Source of the DNA: Scytalidium lignicola
Taxonomy: Eukaryota; Ascomycota; Leotiomycetes
Assembly (NCBI GenBank): GCA_002812745.2
Contig: NCSJ02000028.1
Coordinates: 62,001-126,000 of the forward strand
Length of the DNA: 64,000 nucleotides
Reading direction: 5' to 3'
The notes beneath the pieces are model-generated. The model was given only the letters and a program-made list of their open reading frames with translations, ran no database searches and was not told the DNA's origin. Position numbers and translations under genes: made by a program. Shown here piece by piece: positions 11,675 through 22,318 of this stretch. Within the stretch, counting starts at the first letter, position 1; each line of letters starts with the position of its first letter.

Positions 11675-13685
11675 ATGATGTGGCGGCGCATCTATCTGTT
11701 CCTGGTCCTCGTTCGCCTTTACTTTGCTTTGTCACCCAGTTATCTTCACCCCGACGAGAACTTTCAGGGACCCGAAGTCATTGCTGGTATGTGGAAACGA
11801 AACACCTCCTCTCTTCCCCTTCGAGAAGAGCACACGTCTTGTGCCTGGTGCGATGGCCGCAGATTCATCTGCAGATGCTGGTCCAGTTTCCTGCGGCCTG
11901 GTTCCAAGGCTGCGGATTACTCGTTGCCAAGGATGCATATCCAGTTCATTCATTCGCTCTCTTAACTTCATTTACTTACTCTCATGAATCCATGAACACG
12001 CTCTGCTAACACAACGGTTGCGCTCCTCTGCAGGTCAAATCTTCAACTATCCCGTTCGTCTCACCTGGGAATTCACGTCCGAAAATCCCGTCCGAAGCGT
12101 ATTTCCGTTATGGCCGACCTACGGCCTGCCGATGCTGCTGTTAAAATGGCTCTGGATCGGTAATGGCAACGAAGGAGAAATCCCCCCGATTGCTGTATTT
12201 TGGACACTGCGTATCTTGATGTTCACGCTGAGCTTCGTGTTGGAGGATTGGGCGCTGCATGAACTCATTCCATCTCCCCGCCATCGACGGATGGCCGTGC
12301 TCTTGGTGGCCTCATCATATGTGACGTGGACGTATCAGACGCACACCTTTTCGAATTCGATCGAGACACTAGCTGTAGCTTGGAGTCTCGTCCTGATCCA
12401 GAGAATTGTGGGAAACAAGGTACATATGTCGCAGTTCTCTTGTCGCCCCTTTCCGTGGCGCCGAGAATTGAAGTATAAAAAAGGCTAATCCATTCTTTGG
12501 CAGCAACGCTCGTCGCTCTTCGCCTCTGCGATTCTTGCCTTCGTGGTTGTGTTTGGAATATTTAATCGCATCACATTCCCTGCATTCTTACTTATCCCTT
12601 GCCTTCGTTTGATACCCCACTTCATCAAGAAGTACGTATACGAACAATATAGCCCCTCCAAATCTCCAAATCTATATGCAGCACAAAATACTAATACCCC
12701 TTTTCGCAGGCCCCTCTCCCTCATCTCTATCGCCCTGGCTGGCTTTTTAACTACCTTCATTGCCGTTTCTCTAGACACCAAGTTTTATTCCAACCAGCCC
12801 GTCACCTGGTCATATCTTTTCTCACACCCAGTCTTAACTCCTCTAAACAACCTTACATATAATCTATCGACAAGCAATCTAGCAACCCACGGCTTACATC
12901 CACGGTACCAGCATGCGCTGGCAAATCTACCTTTACTCTTAGGACCCGCAGTCATCTTTCCAATACTACGACCTCACGTATCACTGCGTCTATACTCCGC
13001 AATATCCGGCTTGGCCGTCCTCTCTATATTCCAGCACCAGGAGGCACGATTCCTGCTTCCTACAATCCCTCTATTTCTTTCATCCATTGAAATACCTAAG
13101 AGCCGAAGAACATTACGTATCTACGGCGGAATATGGTTTCTCTTTAATGTATTAATGGGACTTGTAATGGGGGTGTATCACCAAGGTGGGGTCATCCCCG
13201 CCCAAGTCTTCCTGAGTAAGCAAGGCGACGCGACGCAGGCCATCTGGTGGAAGACATATAGTCCACCAATCTGGCTACTAAATGGAAGGAACGAAGTGCT
13301 CAAGACCCATGATGTGATGGGCATGGACGGATATCTTATGGTCGAGGAGCTACGGGAGCTCGCGCCATGTCGAAACACAAATGGAACAACATCTTCTTCT
13401 TCGCCGCAAGAAGGCGAAGCAGCTACATACCTAATCGCTCCTCTGTCGGCTACATTTCTCGATAAATACCTCTCGAATCAGGGCAATCTTCAGTTTTCCG
13501 AGGTCTGGAGGTACAAGCAACATCTCAATCTGGATGATCTGGATTTTGGAGACGATGGGATTTGGCCCACGTTAAATAGGGTCATTGGGAGGCGGGGATT
13601 GGGCGCTTGGAGGGTCACGGCGGCGTGCTCGGATAACAATACTATTAATAACACGAGGAACACGGTCGTGTCGGAAAATATATAG
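11675..13685 (+). CDS. SMP3: GPI mannosyltransferase 4 (adds fourth mannose to GPI anchors)
   Basis: ER multi-pass alpha-1,2-mannosyltransferase of GPI precursor assembly (GT22, Smp3/PIG-Z). Exons 11675-11786, 12034-12419, 12504-12631 and 12710-13685; total 533 aa (yeast Smp3 516). The N-terminus has the conserved luminal block [20 protein letters not shown] with the HPDE catalytic-loop motif (His25-Glu28). Further GT22 features are [12 protein letters not shown] and the [15 protein letters not shown] motif. The third intron (12632-12709, 78 bp) is a multiple of three without stop codons. It is called as an intron from its GTACGT donor, ACTAAT branch site and TTTTCGCAG acceptor, and because removal gives KKPLSLI. 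Confidence 0.92.
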
Positions 13686-13917
13686 GTGGGTGGTTGGGAA
13701 TACATAATAAATAATCAACCTTTATTTAAAAAAAANGAATTAAACCAATAATTTCAACACCAATTTCTCATTTGCGTGAGATGGAAAAGGAGTGCCTAAT
13801 TTGGCCCAATGGTTGATTTTGGTAAGTTTTAGTTACGAAAGACTGTTATATCTACACATTACATTTACATATGCGTTTGTTTATGCTTTTCTCTTCTTAT
13901 CAGCCCTTTGTTACAAC

Positions 13918-15704
13918 TTATAACTTGGATGATTCTCCTGCTGACTTCCCCAGCGCCTTCGTCTTCGTCTTGAAAATCTTCACCAACTGTCGGATTGCAA
14001 GATCAAGCATGACGTCTTCACTTCCACCGGGAATCCGCGCTCCTGGAACTTCTCTATAAATCACTATGGGGAAGAGATAAGTGTTAGCCAGCAGAGATAA
14101 AATGGTGTTCCATCAGAAGATTGAAGTGGTGAAATGTGAAAATAGGGAGAAGAGAAGGAAAAGGATAAAAGAAGACCTAATAAAGAAAAAGAAGAAAACT
14201 CACTCTCAGCAATTGCCCCCTGCCCAGACTTCGTATACCCATTCCCACCAAACAACAGCACCGCCGTACTCGCACACGTCTCAATCACCCTCCCAGCCTG
14301 CGCCTTCGCCAACGCCGTCAACCCTCCCAACTCAGCATTCGCCCTCTCCTCACTCAGCTGCGTCATCTGATACACAAACAGCTCAACCCAAGCCCAATGC
14401 GCCTCGAGATCAGCCCCAGCCTTCGCAAGCCGATGTCTCACAACCGGCTGCTCCATCAGCGTCTTCCCAAACGCCTCGCGCTTAAGACAGTACTCGAACG
14501 CCGCGCTGAGCGCCACGCGCGAGATGCGATTCAGACCAATTGCGATGGTCAATCGCTCGTGGTTGAAGTTCTGCATCACATATTTCATGCCTTGGCCTTC
14601 GATGCCGATGAGGTTCTCTACGGGGACCTGCACGTCATCCAGGTCGATGAAGGTGGTGCCCGCGGCGGTTTGGCCGCCGACTTTGATGCGCCGCATGGTT
14701 ACGCCTGGGTGGTTGAGGAGGGGGACGACGAGCATTGAGAGGCCGGATGGACCTGGACCGCCGGTGCGGACGGCCATGCTTGCGTAGTTTGACCAGAGAC
14801 CGTTGGTGATCCTGGTTTTAACGTTAGATTTAGCTGTACAATTTTGATGGATATTTAAAAAAATATATAATATAAAAAACGCAGGAGTGTTTACTTACCA
14901 CTTCTTCTGCCCGTTCACGATAAAGTATTTGCCATCCGCTGAGCGTACCGCTGTAGTTGCTATATTCGACACGTCAGAACCCGCGCCAGGCTCCGTAATC
15001 GCTATACAGATCCTCTTGCGCCCCGTGAGGAGATCCGGTACAAATCGTTCCTTGAGCTCTTCGCTGCCAAATTTGAGGATTGGTGGTAAACCGAAGGCTA
15101 ATCCGACTGTTACGGCTCCTCCGGGACCCATGGTACCAGTTCGAGCCATCTGTGTTTTTGTACAGTCTAATCAGCTTGAAGGAATTCCTAGTAGATTTTG
15201 CACTTTTGGAACTAGAAATCTTGCATCCCTGACAGGAAAAATGGGGGAAGGTTCTCACGCACTTCATCTACGTATATTGATGTGTGGAGATAATCAAAAT
15301 CTTCCACCTTCAGTCCACCTGGTAGCTCATGGATCCCGGCTTTCTTTAGCCATTCCACGGGTAAAGGAGCAGAGAGGTTTGGAACTAGGAAGTTCTTCTC
15401 TGCAAACTTGGAGTATAAAGTCTCTATAATTAAAAATTCATGTTAATAAGATTCATTATCTCAAGGCATCCATCCTCTACAGCTTTGAAATGAGGGTTAA
15501 TTACACATTGGGTATATAAAAAAGACACCAGCACACACCTGGGACATCACCAGCAGCTTCCCAATCCCGGCCCTCCTGTATAAGAAGCTCCTCAACTAAG
15601 GCGCGACATGTCTTTTGCCATTTACGGTGCGACTCATTGTAGTACGCCGAAGGTAAGCCCATAAGCCACGGCGGCTCAGAGAAGGGAACGGGTACCGCCG
15701 CCAT
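13918..15704 (-). CDS. Acyl-CoA dehydrogenase family protein, peroxisomal (PTS1 SKL)
   Basis: FAD-dependent acyl-CoA dehydrogenase fold. Five exons: 15704-15539, 15423-15263, 15149-14899, 14811-14204 and 14063-13918; total 443 aa. The FAD/substrate signature is CIAITEPGAGSDVSNI followed by YFIVNGQKKWITNGLWSNY. The central beta domain follows, and the C-terminal signature is LFGGNGYTKSGQGAIAEMIY, continuing REVPGARIPGGSEDVMLDLA. The last residues are SSKL, a perfect PTS1, so peroxisomal targeting is expected. No cytochrome b5 or other fusion domain is seen. Substrate chain is unknown. The intron between the last two exons hides the conserved GQGAIAE/IYREVP junction from ORF scans. Confidence 0.93.
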
Positions 15705-16274
15705 TTTGATTTGGTATACGTTGAGAAGGTCAATTCACAATAGTCTTATGTTATGTAGGTGAACAGTGAGCCTTTAATCTAAGATACAGTGTTGAGATGT
15801 TACAGTTAACTTTATAGATACTACATTTCTGAAGTTACAGGGCGAGTCAGTGACTTGTAGTCAGAATGAGCACTCTGGTGTCTGGGTGTCAGCTTAGCGG
15901 CATGCGGGGGCAATCTGGAGTCACAGCCTTGTTTAAGCGGCACGCTACCGAGGAACCGAGGCAAAACGAGGCAAAACGTCTGGTTCAGCCTTGTCTGCAC
16001 ACTTATCTACGAATAGAAGGTCAGGTAGCATAATTACGGCAATACAAGTGTATGATAACACGATGACATTGGAGGTAAATTGAACATTTTGTTATTTGTT
16101 CTCTGCTGAATAGTTCTGTGGAGGAGAACAATGATTTGGGCACTAGATGTGTGCATTCCCTCAAATGGCAACGAATGACTTCAATAAAACTTCATAAAGG
16201 ACCTGTGGATATTAGCAGACAAGGCCTAAAACAAATCATTCTACATTATTATTAATATCCATTGTAAATCCCTC
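15705..16274. other. Intergenic region
   Basis: About 570 bp between the acyl-CoA dehydrogenase start and the BOR1-like gene 3' end. A GAGGCAAAAC direct duplication is seen at 15958-15977. No gene supported. Confidence 0.5.
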
Positions 16275-18582
16275 TTAATCATCATGATGACTGAAACTCC
16301 TCCGTTTAGATTTCGGTCTGTGCATCTCTATCATCTCCTCAACTCTTTCGATACTTTGCTCGGTTCTCCAGCTCTCTCTTCTCTTCATTCCAGGTCCTCT
16401 CCCCCTCCCCTTCTCCGCTAGTCCTTCACCCGAATCATCATACTCGTCGAGTAAGATCCCTTCACTATTGGCTCCGCTAGGAACAGCAGTAGGATCTTCA
16501 CTAGTACCGAGAGAGTCACTAACTGGAGCAAAGTCATCTAGATTTTCGCCCCAATTCCCACCCACTGATATCATAGTGAATGGACTTGCAGTAGGAGCGT
16601 CTAAGATACTTAATTCCTCCGGCTTAAACCATTTAGGCAGTATGAATGTCCGGATAGGAATAAGTAACAGGATAATAATGGGGAATCCTACAGCTGCAAT
16701 GGTCTGCGTAATAGCGAAGGTTGCGCCAAACCCAGCAAGCTCCACAGCAACAAAAACCCAGATAGCTAGACGTCGCTCGATGCGTTTGAGTGGGTCGGAA
16801 GCTGGTGTAAGGGATTTCTCTTTGACGAGGAAGAGGATCTTCGCTGTTATGCCATTTCCTTCGAGGGCCTGCACTCCCATTACGAAGAAGAGGCCAGCGA
16901 GGACGGCTTGAGGAATGAGATGAAGGACGATGAGGATAGGGCCAGCCATCGTTCCTAGGGTGAGAAGCCCCTGAGCTAGATTCGAGAACCGTTGCTCAAC
17001 GACATGGTCCACCTTTGTTACGACGTGACCTTTGTGAGCACCATCTTCATTGGGGTCGGCCACCACTTTCGTAACACACAGTGCTTCTGTGTGAAAAGGC
17101 GCCTGAGGAATAAGCCCGTTAGGAAATGGGATTCCGAGAAGTCCAGCAACCCCTGTTGTAAGTCCTAGAAGAAACAGATCCCAATGAAAGCCCGCAGGCT
17201 TTTTTAATGGGAATTCAGTCCCTTGAGCGATTAATGAAGAAACTTGTCCCTTAATCAGCAAATGCATCTTTGGAGAAGGGATGAACAACGCACCATTATG
17301 ATCGAAATAGAATAGTACCGTAAGAAGGATAGCAAAGGGAATTGCAAGGAAGACATCTCCAACTCTGATCTCCCAAAAATGTATGAACCATCCTCTATCA
17401 CTAGTAGGAAAGAATGCTTTCGATGTAGGTAACACACTAAGGCTGAGCTCTCTCATCTTGCCGATATGTACGAAACCAGTGAAGAAGACGACAGTCAAAG
17501 GCGTGCCATAATCTTTGATAAAAACACGGATCGGATGCGTAAATAATGCGCTGTGGCCTATAATACCACAGATATACCCGACCACGAGGACTAGGAGAGC
17601 TATAACTATGGACAGATAAAATTCTTCTCCTGATCCTTGCCGAGTGAGGACTTGGATGCCCTTTTGGAGGTAGATAAATGCCACATAAAATCCGAAAATA
17701 TCACATGGGAATCTTGTGACATATCTGAGAGCATTGCATGCATTCGTAATGGCTAAGATCCAATGCATGACCAGCGACCACCTATACTGTGTTAAAAACA
17801 AAGCAGAGTCAAACCAGCACAACCTGCGAGACTTACAATCCAACCCAGCACATGAATGCGAAGTAATTAGTTCCGGTTGGGACCATGATTTCGTAAACCG
17901 TACTAGTGGCTTTGTTAATAATATTCTGGTCAAAAGATAACATGCTATTCTGAACGTACTAGTTAAACACGGTAATAGGTCCAGTCACACCAACGATAAC
18001 CAAGGGCTGCGCAGCAAATATAGAAAACACAACAGCGCCCAGGACCGAAGCAAGCAAAACCTCATTAACTCCAAAGCTCATCTTTGTTTTCGTGAACCTT
18101 CAACAAATGTTAGCCGTTTATCTCCGACCGCAACAAAATGGTCGAAACACTTACATATCCAATGAGAAGGCCAATGCAGGTAGGATACTGCATACAATCA
18201 GTACCAAATTGCGGTTTGGATCAAAGCGCATGCTCATGGAGCCCTACTTTGCAAAATACATATAAACCGTGGCTGGAACCACTCTGTAATCCCATGCATC
18301 CTTCCAATCACTCCAGTAAAACGGTAGTCTCCTCCTAATATCGTCTACCATGCCTCGAAAATACCGAATCCTCCACCACTTCGGTGGCCTGCTCCTCGTA
18401 GAAGTGCTCGTCGCAACACGATCAAGGCCATCTTGCCGCGCTGTCGCTGCTGTCGACTTGAACGATATGGTCGGTATTCGAGGAGCGCGCCAGGATCGGT
18501 GCTGCGAAGGATGGGGGTGTGAGGGAGAGTTATGGAGAGGAATTGGTTGAGAGTGATGGTTCGGGGGCGCAAGAGACGCCAT
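16275..18582 (-). CDS. BOR1: BOR1-like borate/anion transporter (SLC4 family)
   Basis: Plasma-membrane HCO3-transporter-family protein; the fungal branch (Bor1) exports borate. Six exons: 18582-18248, 18187-18155 (33 nt), 18097-17960, 17902-17837, 17781-17294 and 17242-16275; total 675 aa. Joined junctions give YFANILPALAFSLDM, VTGPITVFNYTVYEIM and CWVGLWSLVMHW, all family hallmarks. Later conserved blocks include FYFDHNVSSLIAQG and GVQALEGNG. Many hydrophobic helices span residues about 105-570. The tail (about 580-675) is hydrophilic, Ser/Asp-rich, ending RRSFSHHDD. A 51-bp stopless in-frame intron (17243-17293) is removed in this model; without removal 17 foreign residues would interrupt HNVSSLIAQG. 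Confidence 0.9.
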
Positions 18583-19140
18583 TTTCTCTGGATCTTAGAG
18601 AGCGTCAAATGGGAAAATGATGGAGGAGAGCATTGGAACGCCGACGAGGGTGGGGATGAAGTTGCATAAAGATCGAGATTGACATTTCTGCGGATTGTGC
18701 ATCTTATCTCTCACAGGCCAAGAGAATTTTATGGCTACCGGGATACGAGTACTATGCCGGGGTCGTAAGAGCGTCCCCGGATTCTATATGACGACATCCC
18801 GGCAGAGTCTAAAAAGTACCGTATTTACTGTCTGGCATCGAGGAGCGCAACAAAAACATCAAGTGTGATAATATTGATGAAAGCATTCTGCTTGAAGGAG
18901 GCTCAAAAGGCGATTAGTTTAAAGGAGCTCGAATGAATGTTTGGCGGCGTCAGCCACCAGGGGCATTGCATTGATTGATCATTTACCCCTCTGCTACAGA
19001 GGTATGTAGGTACTTGATTACGTGAGAACATTCACCAACATTCAAATAGCTACTTCTCTGAAATCACGGATTATCAATGTCCTTGATTGTCTACAACTAG
19101 CATAACATATTCATTACAATCTCTTCGACCGAACCACTAA
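18583..19140. other. Intergenic region
   Basis: Promoter of the BOR1-like gene and 3' flank of the short-chain dehydrogenase. No gene supported. Confidence 0.5.
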
Positions 19141-19988
19141 CTACCATGGTACAGGCTTTCCATCAAATCCAATGAAGTTTCCAGAAAACCCTTCCTTGGT
19201 CGTAGCATCAATCTGGAGATTATTAGTGATAATCCAAAACTATCAAAATTAGAATAGAATAAGACTTACCACTTCCACTAGCCCCTTAGCACTCTGCTCC
19301 ACAGTCACAGGGATCTCCTTCACACCGGCCAAGTCCGCAGCATGTCTCCCCATCCTCGTCTCCACCCACTCAGGATGCAAAGCAACAGCGCTAATCTTCT
19401 CATTCTCAAAATGTATCTTCCTCACTGCAAACGTTACTGCAACTTTGGAAAGCCCGTAAGCAATAGTCTGCAACGGCATCTGAGGGAGCAGTTCAAAGCT
19501 AGCAAGAGTCGTAGAGACGACGAAAAATTTCGGATTCTTGCTGGCTTCAAGGAGAGGTAGTGAAGCTTGGAAGAGCACGATTGGGGCAATGGTGTTGATT
19601 TCGAGGTGGTCACGAAGATCTTTAGGCGTGACTTCACTGACGGGTCCATATTGATTTAGAAGTCCAGAGTTGGCTAGGACAACGTCGAGGCTTGTGATAC
19701 CATACTTAGATTTTAGGAGGGAAATAGCGTCCGAAGCATCAGTCTCAGAACGGGCATCGACCTTAACGATGATAAGCTTGCTGTTTTCTCCCGCTGGAAT
19801 GGTAGCTAGCTCTTGTGCTGAAGAATCTGACGGATCACGGAGTGCTGCTATAACTGTTGTGTTTGGGCGAGCTAGGAAATTTGTGAGAATCCCTCTTCCA
19901 ATCCCTAGATAGGTGTTAGCATATCTTAAAAACAGAAAGTACGGGAAGACTCACCTCTATTAGCACCCGATATAAGTATAGTAGTCAT
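19141..19988 (-). CDS. Short-chain dehydrogenase/reductase
   Basis: NAD(P)-dependent oxidoreductase, classical SDR. Three exons: 19988-19955, 19904-19270 and 19212-19141; total 246 aa. It starts MTTILISGANRGIGRGILTN with the dinucleotide-binding Gly motif (GANRGIG). An LANSG block corresponds to NNAG. The catalytic Ser lies in VVSTTLAS and YGLSK supplies the YxxxK pair. After it comes HPEWVETRMG, typical of SDRs related to C-factor and aflatoxin Nor-1-type ketoreductases. No neighbouring biosynthetic genes are present, so substrate cannot be inferred. Confidence 0.92.
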
Positions 19989-21187
19989 CTTTAATATTTT
20001 ATCCTTGTCTAGAGACAAAACTTGAGATATCTTTGCTGAGGTCTGATATTTTGTTTCTGTAACTAGTATGTTTGCGACTTTATGGAATGATGATGCAATA
20101 GAAAAAAANCATATTGAAAGGAAACCTTTCCTTTTTATGCTCGCCATCATGATATCATCATAGAACACAGCACTCTTAATCATCAGAAGACGGCGCCTTT
20201 GCCGTCTTGCTTACCAACCAGATATCGTCGGACATATTCAAACTACAGTAGTTACTAATGAAGATTGTGTCACTGTATTCCTCATATGGATAAAGCCGAA
20301 ATATTACAGACGTTGGAGGAAGAAAGAGAAAGAGAATAATAGAATGTTTCTGCTTCATTTAGATAAAGGTGTGCATGATGAGGTCAGTGGTAGATGTCGG
20401 GCGGAATGCCGCATTATCCTAATCGGGAAATAATCCAAAATAATTGAAAAGCCTCAATCATTCAGCCTTCAAAACTACTACGTCATGTTAATTTATAGAT
20501 GTATTGAAATATTTGACGAAACTTTCCATTGCTCTTCAGCTTAATAATGCGTTATTCGATCGGCTGATAGATGACTTCAAGAAAAGTCAGGATTTTAACC
20601 TCAATCCATTATGGAAACTGTCATATAACTGGATCCCTGAAGATGTTCGGCAAGCTAATGAGGCAAAGAAGAATCTACAGATTAAACGTGAACTCTTAAC
20701 TTATCTCAAAGTCGCAACAAGATTGATGAACGCCTGGAACATCATTCCGAATCAAATTTAGCAGAAATCCACAATCACTATCTCTTCATTCTTTAAAAAG
20801 GAACCAGCCTTAGAAGAATGAATATTCGTTCAGTATGAATCTACGAGGAATGTTCTGCTTCTCAACTTCTGCCAGATGAAGATGGCAAGATTTCCGAGCT
20901 CCCAGGCTCAGATTGAGAAATAAGCCTCACTAAGTCGTCTCGTCGCGGGGTTAAAGCCGAGCCGAGGCAAAACTGCCCATTGGGTAAGATTTACTCATCG
21001 AATCTCTACATAACATAACCGGCTCTTTCTTTTTACACTCCTCTCATATATCATCGCTTCAATTTTAAAAATCTCGAAAAGTAGAATTAATTGAATCTCA
21101 TAATTTTGTGCCCTGGTCAAACATACCCAGTCAATTCAACATCTCAAGTGTAAAAGCTAGCGTTCAACACCCCCTCACGAAGCAAAA
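19989..21187. other. Intergenic region with one decayed ORF
   Basis: AT-rich. Contains N at 20109 after an A run and the open frame at 20492-20761 listed separately. No functional gene supported. Confidence 0.45.
20492..20761 (+). pseudogene. Possible decayed ORF of unknown origin
   Basis: An open frame without an ATG encodes a helix-like, protein-looking stretch (includes QLNNALFDRLIDDFKKSQDF and LKVATRLMNAWNIIPNQI). It ends at a TAG, after which the same frame stays open for another 19 codons (KSTITISSFFKKEP) to a TGA at about 20820. The absence of a start codon and the internal stop suggest a relic of a gene or transposase. I do not recognise the family, and chance coding remains possible. 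Confidence 0.25.
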
Positions 21188-21966
21188 ATGTCACAAGTGG
21201 AATTGCTTGCAATCATAACTCCCAATCCGGGGAAGACAGACCGGGTAAGTTCAATTGCTTTCCCATTTGACAAGTCTTGCAATCAAAAATTATATAAAGC
21301 ATGAATAAAGCATGAAAAANTGGGCTTCAAAAAACAAAAAACAAAACAAAAAACGCGCGCGCGCACACACACAAACATTAGAATATAGATACATGGCATC
21401 TTTAACTAAACCTCTGAGTCTGTTGAGCTTTTATCCTGACCATAAGACATAAATTCCTATAGGTTGTCGAACTTCTCAAAGGAATGTCCGAGTACGTGAA
21501 GGCGAACGAGCCCGGCACGCTACGATACCATATCCACCGGGAAGTCAACAAGAAAAGTGGTGTTGAGGAAGTCATCATGCTGGAGACGTATGTATTTTTT
21601 TGTTCTGTCTTTATATCTCGTTTTTCATCATCATCGTCATCATCATCATACTCGTACCAATTCCATGCTATCCTCTCTCCCCAAGCTATTCCCCATCCAC
21701 ATAGTTATTCAAACCTCCTTGACTTGGAAGATTCTCTCCATTTCCTTCATTTTCAGTTCTATATATATAAATGTACGGATAATGTATAAAGACTAACTAG
21801 GAATTTTTAAAAAAACAGTTACACAGATAAGAAAGCACTGGCTGCACACGGCTCGAGTGCTAGATTCAAGGCCTTTGGAAAACAGCTGAAAGATGAGGGG
21901 TTAGTACAGGGTCCTATGAATCTCAAGTTTTTGAAAGTCGAAGGAGGGTTTGCGGCAAGACTGTAG
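21188..21966 (+). CDS. Antibiotic biosynthesis monooxygenase (ABM) domain protein
   Basis: Small dimeric alpha/beta ferredoxin-like protein of the ABM/YgiN type. Three exons: 21188-21244, 21463-21587 and 21819-21966; total 109 aa, a normal single-domain length. It starts MSQVELLAIITPNPGKTDRV. Typical ABM segments are VKANEPGTLRYHIHREVNK, the YTDKKALAAHGSSARFKAF block with the conserved HxxSxxF motif, and a terminal beta strand MNLKFLKVEGGF. Function of fungal stand-alone members is mostly unknown (quinone or stress related in bacteria). Intron 2 contains a TCATCATC-type simple repeat (about 21625-21650). Confidence 0.88.
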
Positions 21967-21970
21967 GACT

Positions 21971-22005
21971 GTGTGTGAGAGAGTGAGAGAGAGAGAGAGA
22001 GAGAG
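21971..22005 (+). repeat. GA-rich microsatellite in 3' flank of ABM gene
   Basis: GTGTGTGAGAGAGTGAGAGAG-type tract, directly after the ABM stop codon. Confidence 0.9.
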
Positions 22006-22318
22006 TTGATTAAGGCTCGAAGGCTTCGCATAGGCAGGAATGATCTGATACTCTTTATATATAGAAAAATTGATAAAATTACGAGATATATTTGTTCTGT
22101 GATATTTAGATATCGTATTTCCACCCTTCCACCTTTGTGCTTAGCTCCTTAACTTATTATGAAACGGGAAAGCTCTCCCTCGTATTCAGTTTTCCTTATC
22201 ATGTACAAGTAACATTCCACAGGGATATTCAAAAAAAAAAAAAATAGAAAAATAGGTCTTTGATTTCCAGAGGTAAAATAATAATAAAATCCTAGTTGCT
22301 TCACAAAAAGAAGAATTC

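Noticed and set aside
14887..15429. 180-codon plus-strand frame
   Set aside because: Antisense to the acyl-CoA dehydrogenase exons.
21620..21650. TCATCATC repeat as a second LINE tail
   Set aside because: It sits inside an ABM-gene intron without target-site duplication or LINE 3' motif; simple microsatellite.
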